Positions 1-8,627 of a DNA stretch of 37,633 nucleotides are shown here, one piece after another; within the stretch, counting starts at the first letter, position 1, and each line of letters opens with the position of its first letter. The stretch is taken from assembly GCA_014378715.1 (NCBI GenBank), contig JACMNE010000007.1:1-37633 (forward strand), written 5' to 3'. The position numbers and the translations under genes were made by a program. The notes beneath the pieces were generated by a model, which saw only the letters and a list, made by a program, of their open reading frames with translations, made no database searches and had not been told where the DNA came from. The stretch is from Microbacteriaceae bacterium. GTDB taxonomy: Bacteria > Actinomycetota > Actinomycetes > Actinomycetales > Microbacteriaceae.

Positions 1-200
1 TACTGATCGCGCAGGGCGAGCGCATCTTCCGGATCGCACTTCACCGACACATCCATCGGCTCACCGGCGAGCGCGACGAGAGCGAAGATCTTGTTGTTCC
101 CGCTGGTCTTGAACACCGAGGTCTCGTCGTCAAAGGGGAACGTCTCGATGGCCTGCGGAAGCGAGAGGCAGAGGTCGCGTAATTCGGACGGGGTGATCAC
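1..200 (-). CDS. MmcQ/YjbR family protein, C-terminus cut by window edge
   Basis: The visible N-terminal 66 residues read leftward from a GTG start. They contain LRDLCLSLPQAIETFPFDD, then a lysine/phenylalanine-rich strand (KIFALVAL) and the stretch DVSVKCDPEDALALRDQ. This is the usual opening of the MmcQ/YjbR family, small proteins of about 110-120 residues with a double-wing fold thought to bind DNA. No ATG lies in frame upstream, which is why GTG is taken; the ribosome-binding site is weak. The gene is divergent from the membrane protein at 296. The family's cellular role is poorly known, so none is assigned. Confidence 0.8.
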   Translation of the reverse strand, partial: MITPSELRDLCLSLPQAIETFPFDDETSVFKTSGNNKIFALVALAGEPMDVSVKCDPEDALALRDQ

Positions 201-295
201 AGGTTCGACTGTTCCCCATCGCGAGGCCGTCGTCAAACCACCGCGCTCCTGCCGCCACACACCACCCGCGCACCTCCCGCCGGGTACCTTGGAAC

Positions 296-1111
296 ATGGC
301 CACGACTGAGCTGCCCGTCACCCGGCAGCTGTCGTGGGGCCTCATCCCAGCGCTCGGGATCTCGGCATCCGCTTTCCTGATCTTCGGAATCCAGAATGTG
401 CCGGCCGGCTGGGCCGTGCTCGTCGCGAGCCTCGTCACGGCCTTCCTGATCGACCGGGCACTCGCCAGCGACCTGCTCCTGATCGGAGTCGGCCTCGGAA
501 TCGTCAGCACGATCTCCGTCGAAGCGAACCTCGACTACGCGAACATCGCCCTGATGGGCACGGTGCTCAGCCTCTCGGTGCTCGTGCCGTTCCTCATCGA
601 CCGCAAGATCTACCGACGCCGCACGATCGTGTTCCCCGTGCGCACCGGAAAGAAGTGGTCGAAGTTCGAGCGGTTCTACCTGATCTTCGTGCTCGTTGCC
701 GGCTGGCTGATCCTGCCCGTGTACTTCATCGGCTCCGGCGCGTACCTCAACTGGCCCGCGATCCATGCCCCGGACGAGATCGCCCGACTGTTCGCCGGCG
801 TCAACTTCGTCGGCATCTGGGACGAACTCTTCTTCATCTGCACGGTCTTCGCGGTCTTCCGCCGCCACTTCCCCCTGTGGCAGGCGAACATCCTGCAGGC
901 GATCATCTTCGTGTCATTCCTTTGGGAACTCGGTTACCAGTCCTGGGGCCCGCTCCTCACCGCCCCCTTCGCCCTCCTCCAGGGCTACATCTTCTCGAAG
1001 ACGAAATCGCTCACCTACGTCGTGTGCGTGCACCTGCTGTTCGACCTGGTCGTCTTCCTGGTGCTCGTGCACGCCCACAACCGCGAGTGGCTGCCGTTCT
1101 TCCTCTACTGA
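296..1111 (+). CDS. CPBP-like intramembrane protein (Abi/CAAX protease superfamily, degenerate motif)
   Basis: A 271-residue, very hydrophobic protein with about seven or eight predicted membrane segments. The second half has the layout of CPBP (CAAX protease/bacteriocin-processing) proteins. A WDELFF motif (residues 175-180) stands where EExxxR is usual, FVSFLWELG (205-213) stands where FxxxH is usual, and a final helix carries H246-LLF-D250. The first Glu (now Asp) and the FxxxH histidine (now Glu) are changed, so catalytic activity is doubtful. A related non-protease membrane protein is possible. It converges on nhaA with only 28 bp between the stops. Confidence 0.6.
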   Translation: MATTELPVTRQLSWGLIPALGISASAFLIFGIQNVPAGWAVLVASLVTAFLIDRALASDLLLIGVGLGIVSTISVEANLDYANIALMGTVLSLSVLVPFLIDRKIYRRRTIVFPVRTGKKWSKFERFYLIFVLVAGWLILPVYFIGSGAYLNWPAIHAPDEIARLFAGVNFVGIWDELFFICTVFAVFRRHFPLWQANILQAIIFVSFLWELGYQSWGPLLTAPFALLQGYIFSKTKSLTYVVCVHLLFDLVVFLVLVHAHNREWLPFFLY

Positions 1112-1120
1112 GAGCACACC

Positions 1121-1137
1121 AGAAAGCGGATGTCGCG
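1121..1137. repeat. Copy of the over-represented word AGCGGATGTCGCG in a convergent gap
   Basis: The 17-mer AGAAAGCGGATGTCGCG lies between the stop codons of the CPBP-like gene and nhaA. The identical 17-mer recurs at 32701-32717 in another intergenic gap. Its core GCGGATGTC occurs 18 times in the window on both strands. There is no hairpin and no T-run, so it does not look like a terminator. Confidence 0.6.
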
Positions 1138-1139
1138 CA

Positions 1140-2498
1140 CTACTGCTCCTCACCTCGCTGGTAGACATCCGGCGTGCCGTCCCCGTCGGCATCCGCTTTC
1201 TCCTCCTCCTCGATGAGTCGGTAGTGACGGTTGCGGATGCGCAGGACGACGGTCGCGAGGAGCGCTGCCAGCAGCGAGGCAACGAGGATACCGACCTTGG
1301 CGTGATCGTTCTCGAGACCCTCGGCCCCGAAGCTGAGCTCGGCGACGAGGAGCGAGACGGTGAAGCCGATACCGGCGAGGATCGACATTCCGAGCAGGTC
1401 GATCCACTTGAGCGAGGGGTCGAGGTTGACCCGGGTGAACTTGGCGAGCAGCCAGGTCGTGCCGAGGATTCCGATCGGTTTGCCGAGGAGGAGGCCCGCG
1501 ATGATGCCGATGGTCACACTGTCGCCGAGCGCCGAGGTGAAGCCCTCGACACCGCCGATCGCGACCCCAGCCGAGAAGAAGGCAAAGACCGGCACCGCGA
1601 AACCCGCCGACAGGGGCCGGAACCGGTGCTCGAAGGTCTCCGAGAGCCCGGGACCGGCCGAGGGGCCACCACTCGCCTGACTGCGGATGACCGGCACCGC
1701 GAACCCGAGCAGCACTCCCGCGACGGTCGCGTGGATGCCGGACTCGTGCACCAGCGCCCAGGCGACGACCGCGAGTGGCAGGAGGATGAGCCAGGACGCC
1801 CAGGCGTGCAGGCCGAAGAAGCGGCGCTGGGTCTGCACGAGCACGGTGAAGATGCCGATCGGCACCAGCGCGAGCAGGAGCGGCACCAGGTTGATCTGCT
1901 CGGTGTAGAAGACGGCGATGATCGTGATCGCGATGAGGTCGTCGACCACCGCGAGGGTGAGCAGGAAGATGCGGAGCGCGGACGGGAGGTGCGATCCGAT
2001 AACGGCGAGCACCGCGACGGCGAACGCGATGTCTGTGGCGGTCGGGATCGCCCAGCCACGCACCTTCTCCGGGTCGCCGAGGTTGATCGCGGCGAAGATG
2101 AGGGCGGGAACGATGACGCCGCCGGCAGCCGCGGCGACGGGAACGATCGCCTTGCTGAATTTGCGAAGGTCGCCGGCGACGAACTCGCGTTTGAGTTCGA
2201 GGCCCACGAGGAAGAAGAAGATGGCGAGGAGTCCGTCGGCGGCCCAGGTGCCCAACGTCAGGTCGAGGTGCCACGGAGCGTAGCCGATCCGGAAGTCGCG
2301 GAGGGCGAAGTAGCTGTCGGCGACCGGCGAGTTCGCCCAGATGAGCGCGACGATCGCGAGGGCGACGAGCAAGATGCCGCCCACAGCCTCCTTGCGCAGC
2401 AACTCGGCGATGCGGTTCGACTCGGCGAAACTGCCCCGACCGAGGAGGGGGCGGCGGGGGGCCGGCTCGTGGTCCGGCTCGTGAGCGGATGTCGGCAT
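1140..2498 (-). CDS. nhaA: Na+/H+ antiporter NhaA
   Basis: A 452-residue inner-membrane antiporter that exchanges cytoplasmic Na+ (or Li+) for external protons. Recognised by GLELKREF (99-106), TDIAFA (155-160) and the paired aspartates LAVVDD (D186, D187), which correspond to the cation-binding D163/D164 of E. coli NhaA. About 12 hydrophobic segments follow a hydrophilic N-terminus of some 30 residues. The C-terminal 40 residues are charged ([12 protein letters not shown]), as in many actinobacterial homologues. The ATG is preceded by AAGGAG at good spacing. It is a single gene with its own promoter-like sequence at 2554-2582. Confidence 0.95.
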   Translation of the reverse strand: MPTSAHEPDHEPAPRRPLLGRGSFAESNRIAELLRKEAVGGILLVALAIVALIWANSPVADSYFALRDFRIGYAPWHLDLTLGTWAADGLLAIFFFLVGLELKREFVAGDLRKFSKAIVPVAAAAGGVIVPALIFAAINLGDPEKVRGWAIPTATDIAFAVAVLAVIGSHLPSALRIFLLTLAVVDDLIAITIIAVFYTEQINLVPLLLALVPIGIFTVLVQTQRRFFGLHAWASWLILLPLAVVAWALVHESGIHATVAGVLLGFAVPVIRSQASGGPSAGPGLSETFEHRFRPLSAGFAVPVFAFFSAGVAIGGVEGFTSALGDSVTIGIIAGLLLGKPIGILGTTWLLAKFTRVNLDPSLKWIDLLGMSILAGIGFTVSLLVAELSFGAEGLENDHAKVGILVASLLAALLATVVLRIRNRHYRLIEEEEKADADGDGTPDVYQRGEEQ

Positions 2499-2553
2499 GG
2501 GGGCTCCTTCGTGGCCGGGAAGTCGAGTCGTACCTCGCGGCTCAGGACACTTG

Positions 2554-2582
2554 AGTCTAGAGCGCGCAGGGCTCTCTGTCCC
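2554..2582 (-). promoter_or_regulatory. Putative sigma70-type promoter of nhaA
   Basis: Read leftward: GGGACA (2577-2582), a 17-bp spacer, TAGACT (2554-2559), then the nhaA ATG about 55 bp further on. Each hexamer matches the consensus at 4 of 6 positions. Prediction by eye only. Confidence 0.35.
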
Positions 2583-2597
2583 CCGGATGTCTCCGAC

Positions 2598-2690
2598 TCA
2601 GACCGCCGAACGCCCCTCGGCCGCGGCGGCCACGATCTTCTTGATCCGCGACGCCCGCGTCTGTGCCCACTTGGCATGCACGGCCACTCC
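2598..2690 (-). pseudogene. C-terminal remnant resembling YdeI/OmpD-associated family
   Basis: About 30 codons just downstream of zwf read HAKWAQTRASRIKKIVAAAA, then EGRSAV and a stop. This resembles the conserved tail of YdeI/OmpD-associated (bacteriocin-protection) proteins, which typically end TRxxRIxKIVxxxAEGR. No start codon, RBS or upstream domain accompanies it, and the zwf coding region begins within ten bases. Most likely the tail of a deleted gene. The match is short, so confidence is modest. Confidence 0.4.
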
Positions 2691-2698
2691 CTGACCTA

Positions 2699-4069
2699 CT
2701 ACTCCCATCCGTCCGGCCCCGTCGACCCTGCCGGATACTCCTCGAGCAGCACCGATCCGCTCGACCAGGCCTCGAGGATGGGCGCCACGATGCGCCAGCA
2801 TTGCTCCGTCACATCCGCTCGAACAGACAACGTCGGATCGGCGGACAGGATCCCAGCCAGCACCTCGCCATAGGGGCCGAGCTGACCCTCCCCGAAGACG
2901 GCCCCGAGCGTGACCCGATCGAGCTCGAACGGGTTGCCCTCGCCGTTCATCGTGAGGTCGAGGGCGATCTCGTCCGGACTGAGGGAGATGCGCAGACGCG
3001 ACGGCTCCTCCCGACCGGTGAGCCCGTCGGGCAGGTGCGGCACCTCCTTGAAGGTGACGATGATCTCCTTGCGGGTGTCGGCGAGCGCCTTTCCGGAGCG
3101 CAGCACAAAGGGCACCCCGGCCCAGCGCCAGTTCTCGACGGCCAGGGTCACCTCGGCGAGGGTCTCGGTGCCGCGGGCCGGATCGACACCCGGCTCGTCG
3201 GCGTAGGCAGGCAGGGAGCGTCCCTCGACCGTGCCCGCCGCGTAGCGCGCGTGTCTGCTGGCGGATGTCGCGTCCCCGCCCTGCACCCGCGTCGCGCGCA
3301 GTGCCTGCGCCATCGAGCCACGCAGGTCGTCGGCGTCGATGCTCGAGGGTGGTTCCATCGCCACGAGGGCGAGTACCAGCAGCAGGTGGCTCTGGATCAT
3401 GTCGACGAGCGCACCGGCGGCGTCGTAGTAGCCGGCCCGGCCCTCGAGGGCGAGCTGCTCGTCGAAGACGATCTCGACCTTCTCGATGTCGTCCCGGTTC
3501 CAGACCCGCTCGAAGATGCGGTTCGCGAACCGCAGGCCGAGCAGGTTGAGCACCGTCGACTTGCCGAGGAAGTGGTCGACCCGGTGGATCTGGGGCTCGG
3601 GCACGAGCCGGGCGAGCTGCTCGTTGAGGGCATGGGCGCTGCCCTGGTCTGTGCCGAACGGCTTCTCGAGGGCGAGGACCGTTCCGGGCGGGATCGTCAC
3701 AGAGCCGAGCGCGGTGCAGGCCTTGATCGTGATGCGCGGCGGGAGGGCGAAGTAGAGGGCGGGGGTTCCGGTGCAGGCCGCGAAGACGCGCTCGAGGTCG
3801 GCGGCGACCGTGACATCGGCCTGGAGGTAGCGGGTATTCGCGACGACAGCGAGGGCCGCCGCCGAGGTGGCCCCGCCGGTGGCGAAGGAGGCGGTCACGC
3901 GCTCGCGCCACGCGGCATCCGTCATGGGATCCTGTCCGACACCGATCAGGGTGAAGCCAGTACCGCGGTCCCCCACGTCGAGGAGCTGGCCGACGCCGGG
4001 GAGGAGGAGGCGCTGGGCGAGGTCTCCCCCGGCGCCGAGGATGACGAGGGTCGAGATGGTGTCTGGCAT
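2699..4069 (-). CDS. zwf: Glucose-6-phosphate dehydrogenase
   Basis: Oxidises glucose-6-phosphate to 6-phosphogluconolactone with NAD(P)+, the entry step of the oxidative pentose phosphate and Entner-Doudoroff routes. The 456-residue protein has an N-terminal Rossmann motif LGAGGDLA (11-18), EKPFG (135-139), the signature RVDHFLGK (163-170) and GYYDAAGALVDMIQSH (213-228). H166 and H228 are 62 residues apart, the same spacing as H178 and H240 of the Leuconostoc enzyme. It is shorter than the usual 480-510 residues. The ATG at 4069 has AGGGTGA upstream and starts just before the Rossmann fold; the longer upstream reading is low-complexity Pro/Arg sequence. No opcA, gnd or pgl lies beside it. 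Confidence 0.88.
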   Translation of the reverse strand: MPDTISTLVILGAGGDLAQRLLLPGVGQLLDVGDRGTGFTLIGVGQDPMTDAAWRERVTASFATGGATSAAALAVVANTRYLQADVTVAADLERVFAACTGTPALYFALPPRITIKACTALGSVTIPPGTVLALEKPFGTDQGSAHALNEQLARLVPEPQIHRVDHFLGKSTVLNLLGLRFANRIFERVWNRDDIEKVEIVFDEQLALEGRAGYYDAAGALVDMIQSHLLLVLALVAMEPPSSIDADDLRGSMAQALRATRVQGGDATSASRHARYAAGTVEGRSLPAYADEPGVDPARGTETLAEVTLAVENWRWAGVPFVLRSGKALADTRKEIIVTFKEVPHLPDGLTGREEPSRLRISLSPDEIALDLTMNGEGNPFELDRVTLGAVFGEGQLGPYGEVLAGILSADPTLSVRADVTEQCWRIVAPILEAWSSGSVLLEEYPAGSTGPDGWE

Positions 4070-4212
4070 GCCGGTCACCCTACGCGGCGGGGGTGGGATT
4101 GCGGCAGGGGGTGGGCTGCGGGGCGAGCGGGCGGCGCGGTGATTTCGGCGGGGCGGTGCCCGGGAGCAGAATGGGCGGGACGCCGCGGTCCGGGCGCAGA
4201 CGCAAGGGAGCG

Positions 4213-5172
4213 ATGCATTTGTCACGCGAACACCTCATCCGCGCACTCTGGACCCTCTTCGAACCGGTCCACGCCGTCTCCTACTTCGCCCCGCAGGCAC
4301 GCGCCGCCTTCGCCGACATCGGCCTGCCGCGCTACTGGGACGGCTATTTCGCCGGCCGGGCCGCCCCGCTCGGGCGGATCGGTGGAGCTCCGGTCACCGC
4401 GATCTTCAGCGGCTTCGCCCCCGCCCTCGTTGAGCGGGCCCTGCCCGCGGTCTGGGCGACGGTCACCCCGGCGCAGGCCCTCGAGGCGCGGTCCGTCGGT
4501 GCCGCCGCATCTCTTCGTGCTCTGGCAGCGGATGCCGGCGTGATCGAGGCATCCGTCGCGCTCGCCGCGGATGCGCTGGCGCCCATCGCCCTCGGGATCA
4601 CCACGATCGGACGTCCACTCGCCGCCGCGAACCGCACCCTCGCCGCGGAGCCCGATCCGGCGAATCCGGATCCGTTCCGCCGCCTGTGGCAGGCGGCGAC
4701 CACCCTGCGGGAGCACCGCGGCGACGGACATGTCATCGCGCTCGTCGCCGGGGACATCGCTGGGCTCACCACGATCGTGCTGCGCGCCTCCCTGGATCTC
4801 GATGCCGCCGCGGTGCAGCAGTCCCGTGGGTGGACTGCCGAAGAGTGGGACGCGGAGGTGTGCTCGCTGGTGCGTCGTGGGCTGCTGGAGTCGCCGGGCG
4901 GAGGCGGTGCGGAGAAACCCGCTTCGCGGATCAGCCCGGCCGGACGCACCGCGCTCGACGCGGCCGAGCGGCTGACGAACATCCTCGCGGTCGGGCCGTG
5001 GGCCGACCTCGATGACGACCGGCTCCGCGAGATCGCCCGCACGCTCGAGCCGATCGCGCTCGCGTGCGGTGCGGCGTTCCCGTACCCGAACCCGATCGGG
5101 ATGCCCCGCCCCTGGGACGCGACCGCCGACCCCGAGGCCACGACCGTGCCAGGCGGCCCGCGCAGCGAGTAG
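4213..5172 (+). CDS. SCO6745 family protein
   Basis: A 319-residue cytoplasmic protein, Ala-rich and helical. The opening (ALWTLFEPVHAVSYFAP, then YWDGYFAGRAAPLG) and the central LREHRGDGHVIALV are hallmarks of the actinobacterial SCO6745 family. The C-terminal half (GWTAEEWDAEVCSLVRRG, then GRTALDAAERLTN) reads like a MarR/wHTH-type fold. Function is unknown. The ATG at 4213 is chosen because AAGGGAG precedes it and the family similarity starts there. It is divergent from zwf. The last codons through the stop are partly duplicated just downstream (about 5153-5173 versus 5181-5199). Confidence 0.75.
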   Translation: MHLSREHLIRALWTLFEPVHAVSYFAPQARAAFADIGLPRYWDGYFAGRAAPLGRIGGAPVTAIFSGFAPALVERALPAVWATVTPAQALEARSVGAAASLRALAADAGVIEASVALAADALAPIALGITTIGRPLAAANRTLAAEPDPANPDPFRRLWQAATTLREHRGDGHVIALVAGDIAGLTTIVLRASLDLDAAAVQQSRGWTAEEWDAEVCSLVRRGLLESPGGGGAEKPASRISPAGRTALDAAERLTNILAVGPWADLDDDRLREIARTLEPIALACGAAFPYPNPIGMPRPWDATADPEATTVPGGPRSE

Positions 5173-5326
5173 GCCGACGGGCCGCGCGGCGAGTAGGCGG
5201 CGGGGACCCGACCCGACCCGGGGGTTGAAAACTCAGCACATCCGCCACAGGCTGGCAGAGCACTGGCCCACCACGGCCACCACCACCACCACCACGGCCA
5301 CACCGCCACCACGATTCAGGAGCCGC
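5173..5326. other. Non-coding gap with partial stop-codon duplication and CCA/CAC microsatellite
   Basis: The first part repeats the end of the preceding gene (GCGAGTAGGC twice). Bases 5268-5310 are a run rich in CCA/CAC triplets containing two CCACGGCCAC units. I see no gene and no convincing promoter. The AGGAG at 5317-5321 is the ribosome-binding site of the next gene. Confidence 0.5.
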
Positions 5327-6232
5327 ATGCCGACGACCGACCCCCGCTCAGCACCCCAGCTGCTCCGGGTCGACGGACGCGACATCCGCTACGACGTCGA
5401 GGGCACCGGCGAGCCGGTGCTGCTGCTCCACGGGATCGGCCGGAGCCTCGACGACTGGAACCTCGTGCGCGACACTCTCGCCGAGCGGCACACCGTCTAC
5501 CGCGTCGACCTGCCCGGATTCGGCGGGTCGGAGCGCCTGCCCGCCCGCACCGACCTGGCGGGACTGGCCGCCGCGGTGATCGCGTTCCTCGATGCGGTCG
5601 AGGAGGTCCGTCGCATCCGCGTGGTGGGGAATTCGCTCGGCGGCGCCGTGGCCATGCAGATCGCCGCCACCCGGCCCGAGCGGGTCGCCGCCCTCGTGCT
5701 CGTGAACAGCGCCGGGTTCGGACGCGAGGTCACCCCGGTGCTGCGCCTCATCGCCGTACCCGGGGTCGGCCGCCGCCTGCTCATGCCCAGCCGGGAGAGC
5801 GCCCGTCGCGAGACGCGCGGGATCTTCCACGACCGCGCACAGGTCACCGAGGAGCGGGTGCAGCTCGCGTACGATCTCGCGCGGCGTCCGCACGGCACCG
5901 ACGTGATGCTCGAGACGGTGCACGCACTCGGCACCTGGCGGGGCATCCGCCCGCGCTGGCGCCGCGAGCTCCTCGACATCGTGCGGGCGCACCGCATTCC
6001 GACCCTGCTGATCTGGGGCGAGAACGACCTGGTGCTGCCCGCCGCCCACCTCGCGGCGGCGAAGGCAGTGTTCCCCGAGGCGCGGTCCCACCTCTTCGCC
6101 GCGACCGGGCACATGCCCCAGCTCGAGCGTCCCGACGAGTTCCTCGAGGTCGTCGGTGAGTTCTTGGACACGATCACCCCTACCCCCGCCACCACACCCC
6201 CCGCCACCCCACCCACGGAGGACACCGCATGA
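5327..6232 (+). CDS. Alpha/beta-fold hydrolase (esterase-like)
   Basis: A 301-residue cytoplasmic hydrolase. The family features are an oxyanion strand VLLLHGIG (31-38), the nucleophile elbow GNSLGG with Ser103, a catalytic Asp in WGENDLVLP (D234) and His in ATGHMPQLE (H262). A helical cap lies around 135-210. The C-terminus is a short Pro/Thr tail. The ATG at 5327 has AGGAG six bases upstream. Its stop overlaps the start of the flavin monooxygenase by 4 bp (ATGA), so the two are translationally coupled. Next to a Baeyer-Villiger-type enzyme the inferred role is hydrolysis of the ester or lactone that enzyme forms; the actual substrate is unknown. Confidence 0.88.
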   Translation: MPTTDPRSAPQLLRVDGRDIRYDVEGTGEPVLLLHGIGRSLDDWNLVRDTLAERHTVYRVDLPGFGGSERLPARTDLAGLAAAVIAFLDAVEEVRRIRVVGNSLGGAVAMQIAATRPERVAALVLVNSAGFGREVTPVLRLIAVPGVGRRLLMPSRESARRETRGIFHDRAQVTEERVQLAYDLARRPHGTDVMLETVHALGTWRGIRPRWRRELLDIVRAHRIPTLLIWGENDLVLPAAHLAAAKAVFPEARSHLFAATGHMPQLERPDEFLEVVGEFLDTITPTPATTPPATPPTEDTA

Positions 6233-7713
6233 CCCGGCACGTTCGCATCGCGATCATCGGCACCGGATTCGCCGGACTCGGCATGGCGATCCAGCTGCAG
6301 CGCAGCGGCGAACGCGACTTTGTGATCATCGAGCGCGCGCACGAGGTCGGCGGAACCTGGCGCGACAACACCTACCCCGGCGCCGCCTGCGACATCCGCA
6401 CCGACCTCTACTCGTTCTCCTTCGCCCAGAACCCCGAGTGGACCCGCCGCTACGGCAAGCAGGCCGAGATCCTCGAGTACCTCAAATCCACCGCGAAGCG
6501 TTTCGACCTCTACCCGAAGATCCTGTTCGGCCACGAGCTCGAGAGCGCCGACTGGCAGGAGACCGACAAGCGCTGGCAGCTGCGCACCTCAGCAGAGACC
6601 CTCACAGCGGATGTCGTCGTCTCGGGGCACGGGCCCCTCATCGACCCGGCGTGGCCCGCCATCACCGGACTCGACACCTTCGCGGGCCCTCGGTTCCACT
6701 CCGCACGCTGGGACCACGCCGTCGAGCTCGCCGGCAAGCGCATCGCGGTGATCGGCACGGGCGCATCCGCCGTGCAGTTCGTGCCCGAGCTGGCGAAGGT
6801 CGCCGAACACCTCAGCGTCTTCCAGCGCACCCCCGCCTGGATCGTGCCCCGCGGCGACCGGCCCTCGAGCGCACGCAAGCGCCGCCTGTTCCGCACCATC
6901 CCACTGCTGCAGCGTATTTCGCGGGCCTGGATCTTCCGCCTCGCCGAGGCACGGTTCGCGGCGTTCGCGTTCCGGCGCATCGGTGCCGGCATGGAACGCC
7001 TGGCGACGAGCTTCCTCGAGGGGCAGGTGGCCGACCCCGAGTTGCGCGCCAAGCTCACCCCGGACTACCGGATCGGCTGCAAGCGCATCCTCATCTCGAG
7101 CAACTTCTACAAGGCGATCGTGAAGCCGAACGTGGAGCTGGTCACCAGCGACATCCGCTCGATCGAGGGGAATATGATCGTCACCTCCGACGGCGAACGC
7201 CACGAGGTCGACGTGCTCATCGGGGGGACCGGCTTCAATGCGACACGTCCACCGATCGCACGGCTGATCCACGCCGGCGGACGCTCTCTCGCCGACGCCT
7301 GGTCGCCGCACATGGCGGCGCTGCACGGTACCACCGTCGCGGGGTTCCCGAACCTGTACGTCCTGGTCGGGCCGAACACCGCCCTCGGGCACAACAGCAT
7401 CGTCTACATCATCGAGGCGCAGGTCGACTACGTGCTGCAGGCGCTGCGGTTCCAGGAGCGCGTCGGCGCCGTGTCGCTCGAGGCGCGCGCCGACGCACAG
7501 GAGCAGTACAACGAGCGCATCCAGCGTGACCTGGCCGGCTCGGTCTGGACCACCGGCGGCTGTTCGAGCTACTACCTCGACGACGGCGGACGCAACACCA
7601 CCCTCTGGCCGCACCGCGCGGCGCTGTTCCGCAAGTCGGTCGCGCGCTTCGACCCGCGCCACTACCTGATCGAGCGCGCCGTCCCGGTGCGGTCGGAGTC
7701 CCGTGTCGGCTGA
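6229..7713 (+). CDS. Baeyer-Villiger-type flavin monooxygenase
   Basis: A 494-residue FAD- and NADPH-dependent oxygenase, expected to insert oxygen next to a ketone and give an ester or lactone. The first Rossmann motif is GTGFAG (11-16). The BVMO fingerprint FxGxxxHxxxW[D/P] appears as FAGPRFHSARWD (151-162). The second dinucleotide-binding motif is GTGASA (176-181). It also has the GGTWRDNTYPGAACD motif (41-55) of this class. It is the middle gene of hydrolase-BVMO-SDR, overlapping the hydrolase by 4 bp. The substrate could be a steroid, cyclic or linear ketone; sequence alone does not decide. Confidence 0.9.
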   Translation: MTRHVRIAIIGTGFAGLGMAIQLQRSGERDFVIIERAHEVGGTWRDNTYPGAACDIRTDLYSFSFAQNPEWTRRYGKQAEILEYLKSTAKRFDLYPKILFGHELESADWQETDKRWQLRTSAETLTADVVVSGHGPLIDPAWPAITGLDTFAGPRFHSARWDHAVELAGKRIAVIGTGASAVQFVPELAKVAEHLSVFQRTPAWIVPRGDRPSSARKRRLFRTIPLLQRISRAWIFRLAEARFAAFAFRRIGAGMERLATSFLEGQVADPELRAKLTPDYRIGCKRILISSNFYKAIVKPNVELVTSDIRSIEGNMIVTSDGERHEVDVLIGGTGFNATRPPIARLIHAGGRSLADAWSPHMAALHGTTVAGFPNLYVLVGPNTALGHNSIVYIIEAQVDYVLQALRFQERVGAVSLEARADAQEQYNERIQRDLAGSVWTTGGCSSYYLDDGGRNTTLWPHRAALFRKSVARFDPRHYLIERAVPVRSESRVG

Positions 7714-7751
7714 CATCGTGCGTGCCGGGCAGCGGATGTCGCGGGTGCCGA

Positions 7752-8582
7752 ATGCGTGAGTTCCGGTTCGCCGGAGCGACCGCCGTCGTCACCGGGGCCG
7801 CGAGCGGGATCGGCGAGGCGGTCGCCCGCAACCTCGCGGTGCGGGACACCCACCTGGCGCTCGTGGATGTGGACGCCGAAGGGCTCGAGCTGGTGGGAGA
7901 CGACCTGCGGAGGTCGCACCCGCATCTGACGATCTCGACCCATGTGGTCGACCTCTCGGAGAGGAGCGACTTCGCCGACCTCGTCATGGAGATCGGCGCC
8001 GGGCACGAACGCGTGACCCTGCTCGTGAACAACGCCGGCGTCGCGCTCGGCGGGAGCTTCGCCGACCTGTCGCTGGAGGACATCGACTGGGTCATGATGG
8101 TGAACTTCCGCGCGGTGGTGGCGATGACGAAGGCGTTCCTGCCAGCGCTGACGATCGCCTCGGGGGCGCACATCGTGAACGTGTCGAGCCTGTTCGGACT
8201 GATCGCACCCGCCGGACAGAGCGCGTACGCGGCCAGCAAGTTCGCGGTGCGCGGGTTCAGCGAGGCACTGCGCGGGGAGCTCGAACCGCGCGGGGTGGGG
8301 GTCACCGTGGTGCATCCGGGCGGTATCGCGACGAACATCGCGAAGAACGCTCGCCTCGGGGCCGGCGTGGACCCGGCGAAGGCGGGCGGACAGCGACGCC
8401 AGATCGGGGCGATGCTGACGATGCCGGCGTATGTGGCGGCGGAGCTCATCCTCGATGCCGTGCGGTCGCGACGCGGACGGCTCGTGATCACGCGTCAGGC
8501 GAAGGCCCTCGACCGGATGCAGCGCCTGCTGCCTGACCGATACGTGGTGATGGTGAACCGGGCGATGCGGCGGCGTCGATAG
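7752..8582 (+). CDS. Short-chain dehydrogenase/reductase
   Basis: A 276-residue classical SDR with TGAASGIG (14-21, NAD(P)-binding), NNAG (93-96), Ser146, and Tyr159-AASK163. The catalytic Ser-Tyr spacing is 13, as expected. The C-terminal extension is basic (NRAMRRRR). The ATG at 7752 is chosen because the Rossmann strand begins ten residues later; the RBS is weak. It lies 38 bp after the monooxygenase, and that gap carries a copy of the AGCGGATGTCGCG word. Inferred role: reversible alcohol/ketone oxidation feeding the monooxygenase. Confidence 0.88.
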   Translation: MREFRFAGATAVVTGAASGIGEAVARNLAVRDTHLALVDVDAEGLELVGDDLRRSHPHLTISTHVVDLSERSDFADLVMEIGAGHERVTLLVNNAGVALGGSFADLSLEDIDWVMMVNFRAVVAMTKAFLPALTIASGAHIVNVSSLFGLIAPAGQSAYAASKFAVRGFSEALRGELEPRGVGVTVVHPGGIATNIAKNARLGAGVDPAKAGGQRRQIGAMLTMPAYVAAELILDAVRSRRGRLVITRQAKALDRMQRLLPDRYVVMVNRAMRRRR

Positions 8583-8627
8583 CCGAGCTAGGTCGGGTCG
8601 CGAAGCATGGGGATGCGGCGCTGATGC

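Noticed and set aside
765-2873. 702-codon frame on the plus strand opposite nhaA
   Set aside because: Antisense shadow of nhaA with Arg/Glu/Asp-rich composition and no family features.
5268-5310. CCA/CAC-rich stretch as a His-rich peptide or regulatory tract
   Set aside because: It lies upstream of the hydrolase RBS, so it is not translated in that gene, and is best explained as simple-sequence expansion.
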